This document shows, one piece after another, positions 32,347-43,680 of a stretch of 64,000 nucleotides of DNA. The stretch spans positions 8,887,826 to 8,951,825 of the forward strand of contig NC_051140.1 in NCBI RefSeq assembly GCF_014839805.1, read 5' to 3'. The position numbers and the translations under genes were made by a program. Source of the DNA: Manduca sexta (taxonomy: Eukaryota; Arthropoda; Insecta; Lepidoptera; Sphingidae). The notes under the pieces are model-generated. The model saw nothing but the letters and a program-made list of their open reading frames with translations, did not search any database and was not told the origin of the DNA. Within the stretch, counting starts at the first letter, position 1. Every line of letters starts with the position of its first letter.

Positions 32347-32352
32347 TTTATA
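32347..32352 (-). promoter_or_regulatory. TATA box of gene B
   Basis: Minus strand ACATATAAACGACC, 48 bases above the ATG. The whole block from here through exon 1 is duplicated at 39527-39532. Confidence 0.6.
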
Positions 32353-32519
32353 TGTCTCTACAGTGTAAATACTTATTGTACACAGCGTACAATGTATGAT
32401 CCGTTGAATACTTCGGTGCTTATTACTTAACACTTTTTTATAGTTATGCTCAGCTTCGAATTATCTGAGTCGAAAAGAATCTAGGCGTATTTTACCTAAT
32501 ACATCTATAATGAAATTTG

Positions 32520-32715
32520 CGGTTATGTTTGTTTCACCGGTCTTAGGGCCCAATGTCGACTCTCGGGAGTATTGCATCATCCGAGCGGGCGTTGGACCAA
32601 GTCCCTACCCTACAACAGCATACCAAACAAAACCCGCAGATGCCTGATGATGAGATGCCCGCAGATGAGATGAATGCCCTGGGGTATACATATGTTGCAC
32701 TGAGATAGCTGCGCG
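32520..32715. other. Region upstream of the gene B promoter
   Basis: Holds a short internal direct repeat (GATGAGATGCCCGCAGATGAGATG region, about 32648-32675) in unclassified sequence. No gene seen. Confidence 0.35.
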
Positions 32716-33019
32716 GAAACATGAAAATATATTATAAACTACCTACTAAGAAACAAGTGAATGAAACATTTGTTTGTGATTTTTTAAGCATAGTTAAAAC
32801 TAGAGAGAAAACTATATTACAGAGATATTTTTTTATAAATTGTATAATGTTGGAAGTTTTAAGGTACTTGTCTCATAAGGTAGTATTAACACAAGTCGAA
32901 ATACAACTACGTTATTGACAAAAATTACTTAAAAGAACACAAACATCTAGAAAGATATCGCAGAAGAAAGGTAACGCTGTTCTTATAAAAAAAAGAGGAC
33001 AAGTGCGAACTAAATTCGC

Positions 33020-33060
33020 GCGACTGTAGTTATGCCCGCAAACACATCCCACATTAGTTA
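33020..33060 (-). pseudogene. Truncated relic of a gamma TIL exon
   Basis: Plus-strand CGCGACTGTAGTTATGCCCG aligns with the YSRASNG part of the gamma exon. The 5' half is replaced by AT-rich sequence and the donor side is gone. Confidence 0.6.
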
Positions 33061-33129
33061 TATAAATTATCTTAATAATGATAGTAATAATAATAATTTA
33101 TTTTATTGTAATACGGTTCTGCAATGAAT

Positions 33130-36100
33130 TTACTTCCCACCTCTGCAACACCCATATTTATACCTTTTTATATGATCGTTCCTATATGGCATTTCATCAA
33201 TAGTAAACTTACTTTTACATTCCTCTTCCAGTACACAAATGCCATTGTCGTCCCTTAGATACCCTTCTTTACAAACGCATCCTGGATTGCACGATTCAGA
33301 CTCTTCAAGAGAACAATTGTGAACAGGTGATCCATATATTTCGTCACAAAATTGAGGCCGGCATAGTACTTGGGTGCAGAGGCTGTACTCTTCATTTTGA
33401 GCACATATAATTGCTAAAAAACAATACTAAGTAATAATAAATAATACTTTATGTCATCGAATATATAGGTATATTAATCTTGGTATATCTAATAATGATG
33501 ACAATTAATGCTATTTAGAATTAATTTCATTAGCATGCAAAATAACCATGATAATGCTAATTGCTTATATGACACATGAATTTAAATTGTCTCAAATAAG
33601 TATATTTCGCAAATTAAAATGCACAATGAAGAATTAGCAATTTGCGGGCAATCAACGGACTAAACTTATAGATAAATTTTATTAACCTTCTATACGTTTT
33701 ATTAAAATTGTGTTATGATAATAATTTGTACTTATATTATAGATATAGAATGGGTATTATATCTAATAGAATGTACAAGTTTTTATACAAATTACTTTTA
33801 ATTCTCTAATCAGGTATAATAGATATTATTGTGCGTAATTTTATTCGGACTCATAATCGATATTTTTCCAAAAATATTAACAATTCAATGTGTAACTCCG
33901 CGCGACGCATCCCTCGCGCCTGTTTTCTCGCTCACTCCTCCACTCAAAACACGACGCTTTAGCATTCGCATTAGCATTTAGTATGGAAATTATTATTATT
34001 CCTGCAGCCGCTAAGGAGAACGCGCACGCATACGCTGCTATTGCGAAGCGCGCTAACGCACGAATTAATTAGCACTTCACGAAATTTAGCAACTGTATTT
34101 AATTAGTGAAATGCTAAATGTGATTTAGCATGCTAACAATTAATGCTAATACTAATAAATCCAACACTAATATCTATACAATTCAGAATGTATGCGTACT
34201 TGCATTTTGAAAGAGGAGCTTTTTTAAAGATTGTAAAAATCCAAAAATGCCTTAATATCTTGCTTGTACGTGTAGTAGCATTAAATTGAAATATGTTTTA
34301 TATTAAGTATAAATTATTGTATTGTATTAAAGTAGTTACAAAGCCCCTGCATGACCAGTTAAATATTATTACACTATTACTAACCGCTCGCTACCACACC
34401 ACATGCATATCCTGCTTCTAGATATACGTATAACATGAAATGGCGTTTTGTATGGGAGAAATACATAGTAATTTTTTTTCCTTTTTTAAAAATATTATTA
34501 ATTAAGCAAAGTATGCACCATAATTATCGAGTTCATTGATTCCTTTACTAAAAAAACATGGGGACGAGAATCAATAAACTCTCCGAAAACAGTTTGCATT
34601 GCCCCTCCGAAGAAGAATTTTTTCCTTCTAATAATTAACCAAATTCGGAAAAAAGTGGTAATCTGTCGGAGCAAGGTGCGGGAAGTACGATGGATGTCTC
34701 AGACATTACAATGTCAGCTCCTCTAGTTTATCGTCCGTCTGTTATGCAGTGTGAGGTCTAGCGTTGTTCAGAAGTAGCAATAGCCTAGAACCATTGACCA
34801 GCCTTGGTTGTTTAGCAGCTAGTTCCTCTATCATGATTTGCAGTCACTGACAATAGATATCTGCTGTAATCGTTTGGCTAGATTTAAGAAAGCTGTAGTG
34901 AACGACACTGGCATTAGTCCATAAAACACTCACAAGTTTTTTTTGTGTAAATATTCGACTGGGGTACTTTTTAGCTGGTTCACCAGGGTTATCGTAAAGA
35001 ATTCACTTTTCATCACAGGTAATGATTCGATTTCAAATTCCTTAATTATTGCGTCGGCTGAGCAATGTAACGAAGCATTCAACGCGTGTTGATTGGTTTG
35101 ATTCATTCAATTCATGAGGTACCCACCTTTCAAGCTCTTTTACTTAACCGGTTTCCTTCAAGTGGATTAAAACAGTTTTATCACTCACACTGGAGCCTGT
35201 AGCTAAATCTGAAGCGGTTGGCGATGGATTCGCTTCCACCCTTACCCTTTCATTCCCCATTATCTACTTTGGTTTACGGCCGTCCACGAGGCTTGTACGG
35301 AAAGTCGAAATTTCGAGAACTAAAACTCCAGAATTTTTAATCAATGAGTACATATTTATATATCAATGAGTAGATATTTATTCATAGGCACAAGCTATGG
35401 AGGACGATAAAAAATTAAACCTTGTAAGTATAGACATTTTGAAATTACTTCGTAACGTAAAAATACGGGTCAAGACCGGATAATACCTATAATCTATATT
35501 TATAAAAATGAATCACAATTTCTCTTGGTCACGCCATCACGCGTGAACAGCTGTACCGAATTCACATTTTTGTTTGTTGTGTTTGTTATTGTCAGGAGAA
35601 GGATCTTATGAAAGAAAAAATTAAGGAAGTTGAGCAGGACGTTAGAAAAATCAGGCTATATCATTGTCCACTGCTGGACATAGGCCTCCTCCAATATGTG
35701 CCATTTACCCTGTTTTCGGCCTGTCGCATCCAATTCTTGCCAGAGACCTTTCGCAGATTGTCGTTCCACCTAGCTGGAGGGCTTCCTTCAAAATGCTTGC
35801 CGAGACGTGGTCTCCACTCAAGAACTCGTTGACCTCAACGGTTGCCGGTTCTTCGACAGATATGACCTGCCCACTGCCACTTCAGTTTGCTAATCCTGTT
35901 TGCTATGTCGGTGACTTTGTTTCTCTGATGGCTGACGCGTTACGAGGTTTATCCTTCAGAGAATCTCCAAGCATAACACATTCCACAGCTCGCTGTTCAA
36001 CTTTGAATTGGTGGAACAGTCGTACTGTGAGTGTCCACGTCTCGGCACCGTACGTCATTACAGGTAGGACGCACTGGGTGAAAACCTTCGTCTTCAGACA

Positions 36101-39100
36101 TTGTGGTAGAAGTGACGAGAAAAACAGACATAGTTTACCAAATGCGGCCCAGCCTAGCTTCAGCCCAAAACTCTATTCTTCTTCCTCTACTTTCTTATTA
36201 TTTAATTATTATAAAAACTCTATTGATAAGGGAAAACTCTGTGTCGGTAAATAAACATTATTGAATGATATACGTGCACTGTAAAGTGGCGGCGGCGAGG
36301 CGACCTTGAAAACAAGGTCTCGTGCGCAGATACAACGGGTGGCATTGTCTTCTCATCTAGTTAGTGTGTTTAATTTAATATAATATAATAAATAGGTATA
36401 AGTAAGTATACCTACATACTTAAGTTTTCGTATAGTAGATAGGTACTTTCTATTGATTTTCAATAAACTAATAAATACGAAACATTACCTAAAATTGCCC
36501 TAAATGAAATGTAAGACTCATTTTTTTATTTTTGTTAGTGAGTTTTATACCGATTAAAATGGTTTATTTGGGGTTTAATACCGGTAACATTAAGTTTAAA
36601 ACGTTTTACGTTTTTTGGTATAAACAGTTTTTTTACAGCTATAGGTACTAACTACTATTGAGCTGTATTTAAGTGTAAAAAACTGATTGTTTTTTTTTGT
36701 GAATAAGATATGAGGTTTAATTTCATTGATATTAAAATGTTGGATTGCACTTATTATGATATAAGAAAAAGCTGATAAAGACAACTTGATTCTTTCCTTG
36801 ATTCACGTTAAATAAGCATTTCTAGGGACTAACTAAGATTGACTTTTTTATAATAGTAATCTAAATTCCACTGATATTTAGGAAATGGACAGGATTAACA
36901 GTTCCTTAAATCATAAGAACTACCTACCTGGGTTTATGCTTGGACACTCTTCTTCGGGTACGCATGTACCATTATCTGCCCGCAGGAACCCATCTATACA
37001 AACGCACCCTACATCGCATCCATCAGTTTTATCAGGTTCGCAAATAAAGCTCAACTGGTCGTCGGCAACATCACTGCAGTTTTGAGGTCGACATAATCTT
37101 TGAGCGCAGTCTGTGTATTTTTGATTTTTTGGACATATACCAGCTAAAATAATATTATAGAATTAATGGATTAATAGTATAGAAATCTATAACAAGTTAA
37201 TGTGTACCTATTTAGAATATTACAACATAGATTTGCGCATTATATCTAATGGTAAGCATTATCTACATAAAAATTATCGATGACCCCACGACGACTTTAG
37301 GCCGCTTTAAGTTTTTGCAAATGGGAAAAACAGTTACTTACGACACTGTGCAGTAGGTACACAAACTCCTTCATCGTTTCTATTGAACCCTGTGGCACAC
37401 CGGCATGCCGGCTTACAAGGCTCGATTAATGACCATCTTGAGCAGGAATCACGTGTTTTGCCGATATCTGCACAACTATCGCTGACACAAGATGGACAGG
37501 CTACGTATATCTCATTCGGACGCGCGCTGCAGTCGAATGGCGCTGAAATTTTGTTATTTTTTACATTTACTGATATATTAAGAAATTGTGAACAAATCTT
37601 TTAAAAATTAAAAATATACATAAGTAGTTTAGGTACGTATGTATACTGCACCTCCTAAAACATACCTATACACGAGCTAAAATTAGATACAACGTCCTTC
37701 AAACCGTTACACAGCAGTGCTTTCACAATGCTTCTTGACGGCAGAAAGAGAGATTGCAATTGTATCTACCGGTCGGTACCTGGCTGGAGACCTGCCATTT
37801 AGTGCCAAGTCTCTTGTTTTGGACCAAAACTTGCTACTTGCAAAATAATATAATCAATTCTAATGTGTGAAACACGTATGACAATCTATAGTAGGTATGC
37901 AGGTGCCGTTGCTAGCGCGACTGCAGGTATGCCCAGAAACACATCCCACATTAGTTATATAAATGATCGAAATAATAATAATTATTCTAATAAACTGTTT
38001 TGACGAATCATAAGTGCAGTTTTGTTCGCCTTCGTGATAAATAAAGTACATCTTTATTTTATTGTAATACGGTTCTGCAATTAATTGACTCCCCACGTCT
38101 GCAACACCCATTCCATATTTATACCTTTTTATATGACCGTTTCTATATGGCATTTCGTCAATAGTAAACTTACTTTTACATTCATCTTCCAGTACACAAA
38201 TGTCCTTGTCGTCCCTTAGATATCCTTCTTTACAAACGCATCCTGGATTGCACGATTCAGACTCTTCAAGAGAACAAGTGTGAACAGGTGATCCATATAT
38301 TTCGTCACAAAATTGACGTCGGCATAGTATTTGGGTGCAGAGGCTGTACTCTTCATTTTGAGCACATATAATTGCTGAAAAACAATACTAGGTAATAATA
38401 AATAATACTTTATGTTATATATGAGTATTAATTTCATAGATATTAAAATTTTGGTTTGCACTTATTATGATACTAGCTTTTCCCGTGGCTCCGCCCGCGT
38501 TATAAAGTTTTCCGTTATGAAAGTAGTAGTTTCCCGGGACCCTATGTTCTTCCCGGGGTCTCAAACTGTCTCCATACCAAATTTCATCTTAATACGTTGG
38601 GTAGTTTTTGAGTTCAACACGTTCAGGCAGACAGATGCAGCGTGGGACTTTGTTTTATAATATATTTTTTAGAACTTTTTAAGAGGAACAATCCCGTCAT
38701 ACATTATTGTTGCATAACTTTAACCGTTTACACAGTGCACGCAACGGAAGCTCTCAAAACTAATAAATTGTCCCCGTTTTTGCAACATGTTTCATTACTG
38801 CTCCGCTCCTATTGGGTATAGCGTGATGATATATAGCCTATAGCACTCCACGAACAAAGGGCTATCCAACGCAAAAAGAATTTTTCAGTTTGGACCGGTA
38901 GTTCCTTGAGATTAGCGCGTTCAAAAAAACAAACAAACAAACAAACAAACTCTTCAGCTTTATATAACAGTATAGATATAGATAAGAAAAAGCTGATAAA
39001 GACAACATTATTCTTTCCTTGATTCACGTTAAATAAGCACTTCTAGGGACTAACCAAGATTTGATTCTTTATCTGATATTTAGGAAATAGAAAGGATTAA

Positions 39101-39479
39101 GGAATAAATCGGTTCCTTAAAACATAAGAACTACTTACCTGGATTTGTGCTTGGACACTCTTCTTCGGGTACGCATGTACCATTATCTGCCCGCAGGTAC
39201 CCATCTATACAAACGCACCCTACATCGCATCCATCAGTTTTATCAGGTTCGCAAATAAAACTCAACTGGTCGACGGCAACATCACTGCAGTTTTGAGGTC
39301 GACACAGTCTTTGAGCGCAGTCTGTGTATTTTTCATTTAATAAGAAGAACGTATAAATGTTGAATGAACGTCTATTCAACATTTATACGTCTAGAAATAG
39401 GAAATATTTTATTTTAAGTACCTGTACTGATTCCGAATAAGTACAAATGCACTACGAACACTTTTAATGCCCACCACAT
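33130..39479 (-). CDS. Gene C: secreted TIL protein with chimeric exon 2, 3' end uncertain
   Basis: Signal exon 39422-39479 (MWWALKVFVVHLYLFGIST), then TIL exons 39139-39321 (N subtype, truncated), 38174-38374 (K subtype), 37342-37542 (T), 36928-37143 (N) and 33213-33413 (K). Phases agree throughout. I see no terminal TIL exon after 33213. Either the transcript reads past the 33213 donor to an in-frame TAA at 33130, or it splices over the gene B promoter into exons 30664, 30124 and the stop at 29504, giving about 483 residues. Exon order N-K-T-N-K with dead gamma relics between shows an internal tandem duplication. Presumed secreted protease inhibitor. The internal gene B promoter may thus be an alternative start of the same unit. 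Confidence 0.55.
33213..33413 (-). CDS. TIL exon, K subtype (gene C)
   Basis: 67 codons, phase 1 both ends. AIICAQNEEYSLC, ten cysteines, ends EEECK with donor GTAAGT. No ATG inside. Paralog of 38174-38374. Confidence 0.8.
33490..34170 (-). repeat. 0.7-kb TTAGCAT-rich element, copy 2 (inverted)
   Basis: Reverse complement of 27040-27770, including GTGCATTTTAATTTGCGAAA and GCGCGCTAACGCAC-type blocks. Moderately diverged with indels. Confidence 0.8.
34550..35330 (-). mobile_element. Mariner-family transposase relic
   Basis: With several stops and frameshifts, the minus strand reads mariner blocks: ITCDEK near 35020, VLWTNASVVHYSFLKSSQT near 34900, LLLLNNARPHTA near 34760, and HLAPTDYHFFPNL near 34620. 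The DE, HDNARPH-like and D34D-type surroundings identify Tc1/mariner, mariner branch. Inactive. TIRs were not found. It lies in the gene C intron between 33413 and 36928. Confidence 0.85.
35640..36110 (-). mobile_element. RTE-type LINE 3' fragment
   Basis: Minus strand reads KTKVFTQCVLPVMTYGAETW, then TVRLFHQFKVEQRAVECVML, RPRLGKHFEGSPPARWNDNL and NWMRQAE, the C-terminal part of RTE-clade reverse transcriptase proteins, ending with GGAGGCCTATGTCCAGCAGT. The plus-strand 196-codon open frame at 35664-36254 is its antisense. 5' truncated and damaged. Confidence 0.85.
36928..37143 (-). CDS. TIL exon, N subtype (gene C)
   Basis: 72 codons, phase 1 both ends (donor GTAGGT). GICPKNQKYTDCAQRLC, ten cysteines. 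Paralogs 44964-45179 and truncated 39139-39321. Confidence 0.8.
37342..37542 (-). CDS. TIL exon, T subtype (gene C)
   Basis: 67 codons, phase 1 both ends, ten cysteines. Differs from 45404-45604 by only a few codons. Confidence 0.8.
37866..37955 (-). pseudogene. Truncated relic of a gamma TIL exon with dead donor
   Basis: Reads SRASNGTCIPTIDC, then CATACG where paralogs have CGTAAG, so the GT donor is lost. The 5' half of the exon is missing, as in the 33020 relic; the flanking intron is also shared with 33020, so the deletion predates that duplication. Confidence 0.75.
38174..38374 (-). CDS. TIL exon, K subtype (gene C, first copy)
   Basis: 67 codons, phase 1 both ends, ten cysteines (CAQNEEYSLCTQILC). 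Paralog of 33213-33413. Confidence 0.8.
38465..38975 (+). repeat. Interspersed retroelement-like tail in gene C intron 2
   Basis: TACTAGCTTTTCCCGTGGCT, CTCCATACCAAATTTCATCT and a closing (CAAA)n run at 38930-38950 are hallmarks of a repeat common in moth genomes. Inverted relatives at about 41030-41300 and 62620-62790; partial at 17690 and 26270. Absent from the parallel intron of other paralogs. Confidence 0.65.
39139..39321 (-). CDS. Chimeric TIL exon 2 of gene C (N subtype lacking Cys1)
   Basis: Upstream of position 39340 the exon sequence gives way to intron 1 sequence of the MWWALK unit. The normal acceptor and the GICPKN start are gone. An AG inside the old exon (TACACAG, 39322-39323) would serve as acceptor and keeps phase 1, giving DCAQRLC with nine cysteines. 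Confidence 0.6.
39349..39390. repeat. Perfect 17-bp inverted repeat at a rearrangement join
   Basis: Arms 39349-39365 and 39374-39390, loop 8 nt. One arm is shared with the gene B intron (32165-32181); the second arm is new here. It sits next to the breakpoint of the chimeric exon. Confidence 0.85.
39422..39479 (-). CDS. Gene C first exon, signal peptide
   Basis: 58 nt, MWWALKVFVVHLYLFGIST then phase-1 donor GTACTT. Confidence 0.8.
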
Positions 39480-39526
39480 AGTGACGACTGCACAAGCGAA
39501 TTCGACCAACAGAATCCGCGAGGTCG

Positions 39527-39532
39527 TTTATA
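39527..39532 (-). promoter_or_regulatory. TATA box of gene C
   Basis: ACATATAAACGACC on the minus strand, 48 bases above the ATG, duplicated from or to the gene B promoter. Homology extends to about 39630. Confidence 0.6.
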
Positions 39533-39659
39533 TGTCTCTACAGTGTAAATACTTATTGTACACAGCGTACACTTACGGTCTGTTGAATACTTCCGTGCTT
39601 ATTACATAACACTTTTTTATAGTTATGCTCGGCTTAACAGTAGACGGTGCAGCAATAAT

Positions 39660-40640
39660 TCATGTTAGATGTGCGAAAACTGCAGCTGAAACATGGAAGT
39701 CTTTGCAAAACAAGTAACAATTTTCTTCAAATCCAAAAAATCAAATATAGTTGGAGAAGCTGCGAAAGATTTTTCAGCTTCAGCCGTAAGCAACGAATGC
39801 CTTCAGAGCACTCATCATCTCACCAAGGCGGAGAAGGAATAAAATTACGAGCTGAATATTTCTGAGGAATACTGAAATCAGTTGCCTGTAACAGGCAAAC
39901 GATAAAAGCATCATAAAGAGATAAGGCATTATCAAAGCTAATTTGGGGGAGAGATTGAACTGTACCATCTAAAAAAGAAGAAAATGTATCCCAATCAGCT
40001 TGAATAAGGCGATATTTTTGAAGCGTGGAAGGAGAAGGAGCAGGAGAATAAGAATTCGAAGCAGTAATTAATATCGGAAAATGGTCACTTCTATATGAAT
40101 TAGGAAGAACAGACCAGGACAGAATGGAAACTAAAGAGGGAGAGGCAAAAGAGAGATCAGGTATGCTTACATTTTGGTAAGGGGCGCCTCTGCGAGTAGC
40201 AGAATCATCATTTAAAACACAAAGATTAATATCATCTAAAAAGTCAAGTAAGAAAGATGAAGATGGATCATTACAATGAGAGCCCCAAAAACTATGGCGG
40301 CAATTAAAATCGCCCAACACAATTAATGAACCAGGAGTAGAAGAATGCATATTTAGTTCAGAAAATATATGAGCATCAGGGTGAGCAAAGTAAATTGAAA
40401 CATAGGTAATATTTATGGATCTAATGGCCACAATATGAAAACCAGGATTATGACGGCAAATTTGGATTTGCGTAAAAGTAATGGATCTACTAACTAGAAG
40501 GGCGCAAGCCGCCCGACCATCATCTATGTCATCACGAAGACAAGAAAACCCCGGAACTCTAAATATAGAGCCGGGACTAAGCCATGTCTCCGACAAAGCA
40601 AATATGAGAGGAGAAAATTTATTAATTAAATAAAAAATTT
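39660..40640 (-). mobile_element. Jockey-type LINE endonuclease fragment
   Basis: Minus strand encodes an endonuclease/exonuclease/phosphatase fold: FALSETWLSPGS, VLGDFNCRHSFWGS, SDHFPILI, the catalytic Asp/Asn/His surroundings of Jockey-clade ORF2. One frameshift near 39830 leads into RWDDECSEGIR, also typical. Both ends are truncated. Inserted just upstream of the gene C promoter. Confidence 0.88.
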
Positions 40641-40779
40641 CATATCTGTGTTCTATTTTTATAAATATTTGAATGTTTTTGTTTTGTTGTTTGCTTAGTT
40701 ACATACTTAGTCTGAAATAAACACTCGTGTCAATAACACATCTTTTTTACTTAATTTTATAAATAGCTCAGAACATATA

Positions 40780-40970
40780 TACCAATTACTTACAACATAT
40801 GGTAGGTACACAGATTCCGTTCAGTTATCAGTTCTCGTTTAGAATAATCTACCGCAATCTCATTGTTTACCGCAAGTCAATTTCGGATCAACTGTTGTAG
40901 GGTTTACTGTTCGTTCCGTTGTAACCTATGTTGTTACAGTTGTGGCGATGATTGCTTAAATTTTAGAATT
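40780..40970 (-). pseudogene. Decayed copy of gene D exon 6 (alpha TIL)
   Basis: Plus-strand TTGTTTACCGCAAGTCAATT and TCAACTGTTGTAGGGTTTAC align with 53385-53420, and the 3' end (CTTACAACATATGGTAGG) with 53195-53220, but the cysteine-rich middle is deleted. Confidence 0.75.
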
Positions 40971-41019
40971 AATAAGCGTAGAATAACGCCACGAATTAAG
41001 GCATTATTTTTGTAACTAA

Positions 41020-41340
41020 TCTGTACTATTATATAGAACTGAAGAGTTTGTATGTTTATTTGAACACGCTAATCTCAACTACTGGTTGATTTTGAATAAT
41101 TCTTTAAGTGCTGGATAGCTCATTTATCGAGGAAGGTTTTAGGCTATATATCATCACGCTATGACCACGCTTTATAACATTTTTCATTGATGCTCCACAA
41201 CTATGACCAATAGCTGTGGAGCATCAATGAAAAATGTTACAAACACGCCGAATGAACCATTGGGAGCTCCCGTTACGTACGCTGTGTAAACGGCTAAAGT
41301 GAGATTATTGCGTAATAATTATGTATGACGGAATTATTCC
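41020..41340 (-). repeat. Inverted copy of the 38.7-kb repeat, with perfect hairpin
   Basis: Shares TATATATCATCACGCTATG and TTGAACACGCTAATCTCAA-type blocks with 38780-38960 in inverse. Contains a perfect 25-bp inverted repeat (41175-41199 and 41215-41239). Confidence 0.65.
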
Positions 41341-41789
41341 TCTTTAAAGGTTCTACAAAATATATCATAAAACGCAGCCCCCCCCCCCTCCGAATCTGCC
41401 TGCCTGTGACTAGAAACTCAGAGACTATCAAACGGAATCTGATGATGTAGAAAGTTTCAGATTCTGGGAATGAAGTAGAAGGAGGAGGACATGGGATATT
41501 TTCTATTCTGAGTAAATATATATCAGGCCTTTTATCCCAAAATTATCACGCGGGTAAAGCCGCGACCAAACGTTAGTGACGAAATAAATTTATTATAATC
41601 TTTCATCAGTAATACAAATATTATTCATTAAAAAAAAAACTTTAGATATGTAAGTACTTGTCGAGAGTCTTCCTTTTGATTAATATTTGTATAAAATGAA
41701 AATATGATGGCTCTTTACCGATATGGCAATTAGCCATGTATGAGCACCGTAATTGGTTATTGTCCGAAATGTCTAATTACATCTAAGCA

Positions 41790-41880
41790 AATTATATTTC
41801 CCGTTTGTTTAACATTTGCCGTCTGGAAGCGATAATTTTTGCCGAGACAATATGGCGGATATGAATTTTATTCCTACATT
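41790..41880 (-). pseudogene. Small relic of a beta TIL exon
   Basis: CATTTGCCGTCTGGAAGCG and GAGACAATATGGCGGATATG match the middle of gene D exon 5 (54052-54255). Both ends lost. Confidence 0.6.
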
Positions 41881-42193
41881 GACGCATATTCTTGACACGA
41901 ATGTCCATATTATAAACTATTTGTTCAAAATGGCAACTAAAACGTCACTGTTATAACCTATATATTTACTTAAACAACAAATAATTTTACTTATTTGACT
42001 AATATTTTTTATTTAAATCCAGGTTTACACTTAGACTCCAGTTTTTATATCATGAGCGCCACTCCGTACACAACCAGAAGCTGTCAATATTGATCATACT
42101 AAAGTCAGTTTGAATGGATACCAGTTCAAATCATTTCAACACAGTGAACGTTCGGAACGCCAAATTTAGTACGTAGTACTAGATGCGACGCGA

Positions 42194-42234
42194 TTATAGG
42201 AATACATCTATATCATATAGATGTATTCCTATAA
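42194..42234. repeat. Perfect 19-bp inverted repeat with 3-nt loop
   Basis: Arms 42194-42212 and 42216-42234. Lies in the decayed copy of the gene D intron between exons 5 and 6. Confidence 0.85.
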
Positions 42235-42825
42235 ACATAGATCAAACGAGTGGACTAAGCTATAGGACAATTATTTAAAACCTAGTCACTACACTTGGGT
42301 AGCTTTATATTCGTAGTCTGGCCGTCTTTGCCATTGTCTGTTGTTGTTTTAGGTGTATTTATCACCTGTATTAATTGTCTCATTTAAATTCGGTATTTGA
42401 TGTTTCCAATTTACGAGTCTAGGTGCTACTGACATTCGTGCTCCAATGAGGTAGTATGTTTCAATTTCAATAACTATGTTGTTAGTTACATATCTATCGT
42501 TGTAAGTCCCATATTCCGTAGAAACATCACACTTAACTGCAAATAATATGGCTGTAGAAGATAGTACAATGCGGCCCGCATGCTAGATAAACACGGAATA
42601 TCGGGTTATTAAAAAAAAAGATAAAATCTTTATCTACATAAATATATATTTTTTATGATGTATAAAAATATTATACCAACGATGGATGAATTTAAAAATC
42701 TAGTGGTCGCTTAGATTTTTGATATGCAAGTAACCCATACCCTTGAGTTTTGTGTACTGCGAAGGTACCACATTAGAGTTATTAAATAAATAAAATTCTA
42801 CAAAGTGATAATTAGTTTATAACAT

Positions 42826-43027
42826 TAATTATAAGGCACACAATTTCTATTTAACCTCCAGAAATTCTATTTGCATCTACAAGTAGGTTTACAATTGACC
42901 GAGATTAGAATTTTGCCCTTTGCGTGACATTTGCCGTCTGGAATCGCATCGCGACAACTTTCGCCGGGACAATATGGCGGACATGAATTATATTTTTCAT
43001 TTTCTTTATTACATTCAAAAGCAGCTG
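42826..43027 (-). pseudogene. Decayed copy of gene D exon 5 (beta TIL)
   Basis: Aligns over its full length with 54052-54255, but the donor is ruined (TTATAACATT where paralog has CTTACGACATT), and single-base changes remove a cysteine codon region. Surrounding introns align as well. Confidence 0.8.
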
Positions 43028-43376
43028 AAGGAAAATAAAACAGATATTTTATCTTATCATATGACTTTTTCTATGCGGCGAATATAGTTTAATAGATTTG
43101 CATGAAATTTGGCACACGAATAGAATATGTCCTGGATTAACAGATAAACTACATTTTCCTGGTACTTTGCTCCCATGAGATGTTATGTATTTTACATCTA
43201 ATTTTAAAATAGATGGTGCTGGCGTCTTTTAAGTGGCGCTATAAATTGCTTTAGTGTAAGGACTTTTTTTTAGCGGGAAAAACTTTTCATACAGGCAAAG
43301 CCGTTAGGAACTCCTTGGCTGGTAAAAAAGAATACTTGTTAATAAAAAAAAAGCGAATTACTCTTGTTATACTTAC

Positions 43377-43500
43377 GCCAACCATCATAAGACACGCAGA
43401 TACCATTTAATCTCCAGCGATGCTTCTTGCATCAGCAGGCTGGTTTAAATTCAACCACAATATCGATGCGTCCAATGACGACCTTTGCCATAGGGCTAAG
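43377..43500 (-). pseudogene. Decayed copy of gene D exon 3 (beta TIL), cut by a SINE
   Basis: Aligns with 55440-55560 (CTTACG donor side, GGTTTAAATTCAACCACAAT). The 5' part of the exon is replaced by a SINE-like repeat from about 43500. Cysteine codons are altered. Confidence 0.8.
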
Positions 43501-43680
43501 ATATGAGATGTTTAGTTTCATAACGCCCAGTAATAAATTGCGCTGGTTACAATGTCTCAAGCCGGAACACAACAGCGCACGCACACAGCTGCTTAGCAGT
43601 AGATATTGGGATATCCAGATGGTCTCTCGCGAGAGACCTACCACCAGTATTATATAGCACTGCAGTTCTGCTAAGTATAC
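43500..43680 (+). repeat. SINE-like interspersed repeat, copy
   Basis: Same GGTTACAATGTCTCAAGC, AACACAACAGCGCACGCACA and CTACCACCAGTATTATATAG blocks as 27825-27990. Confidence 0.7.

Noticed and set aside
35664..36254. 196-codon plus-strand open frame
   Set aside because: It is antisense to an RTE reverse-transcriptase C-terminus that reads clearly on the minus strand.
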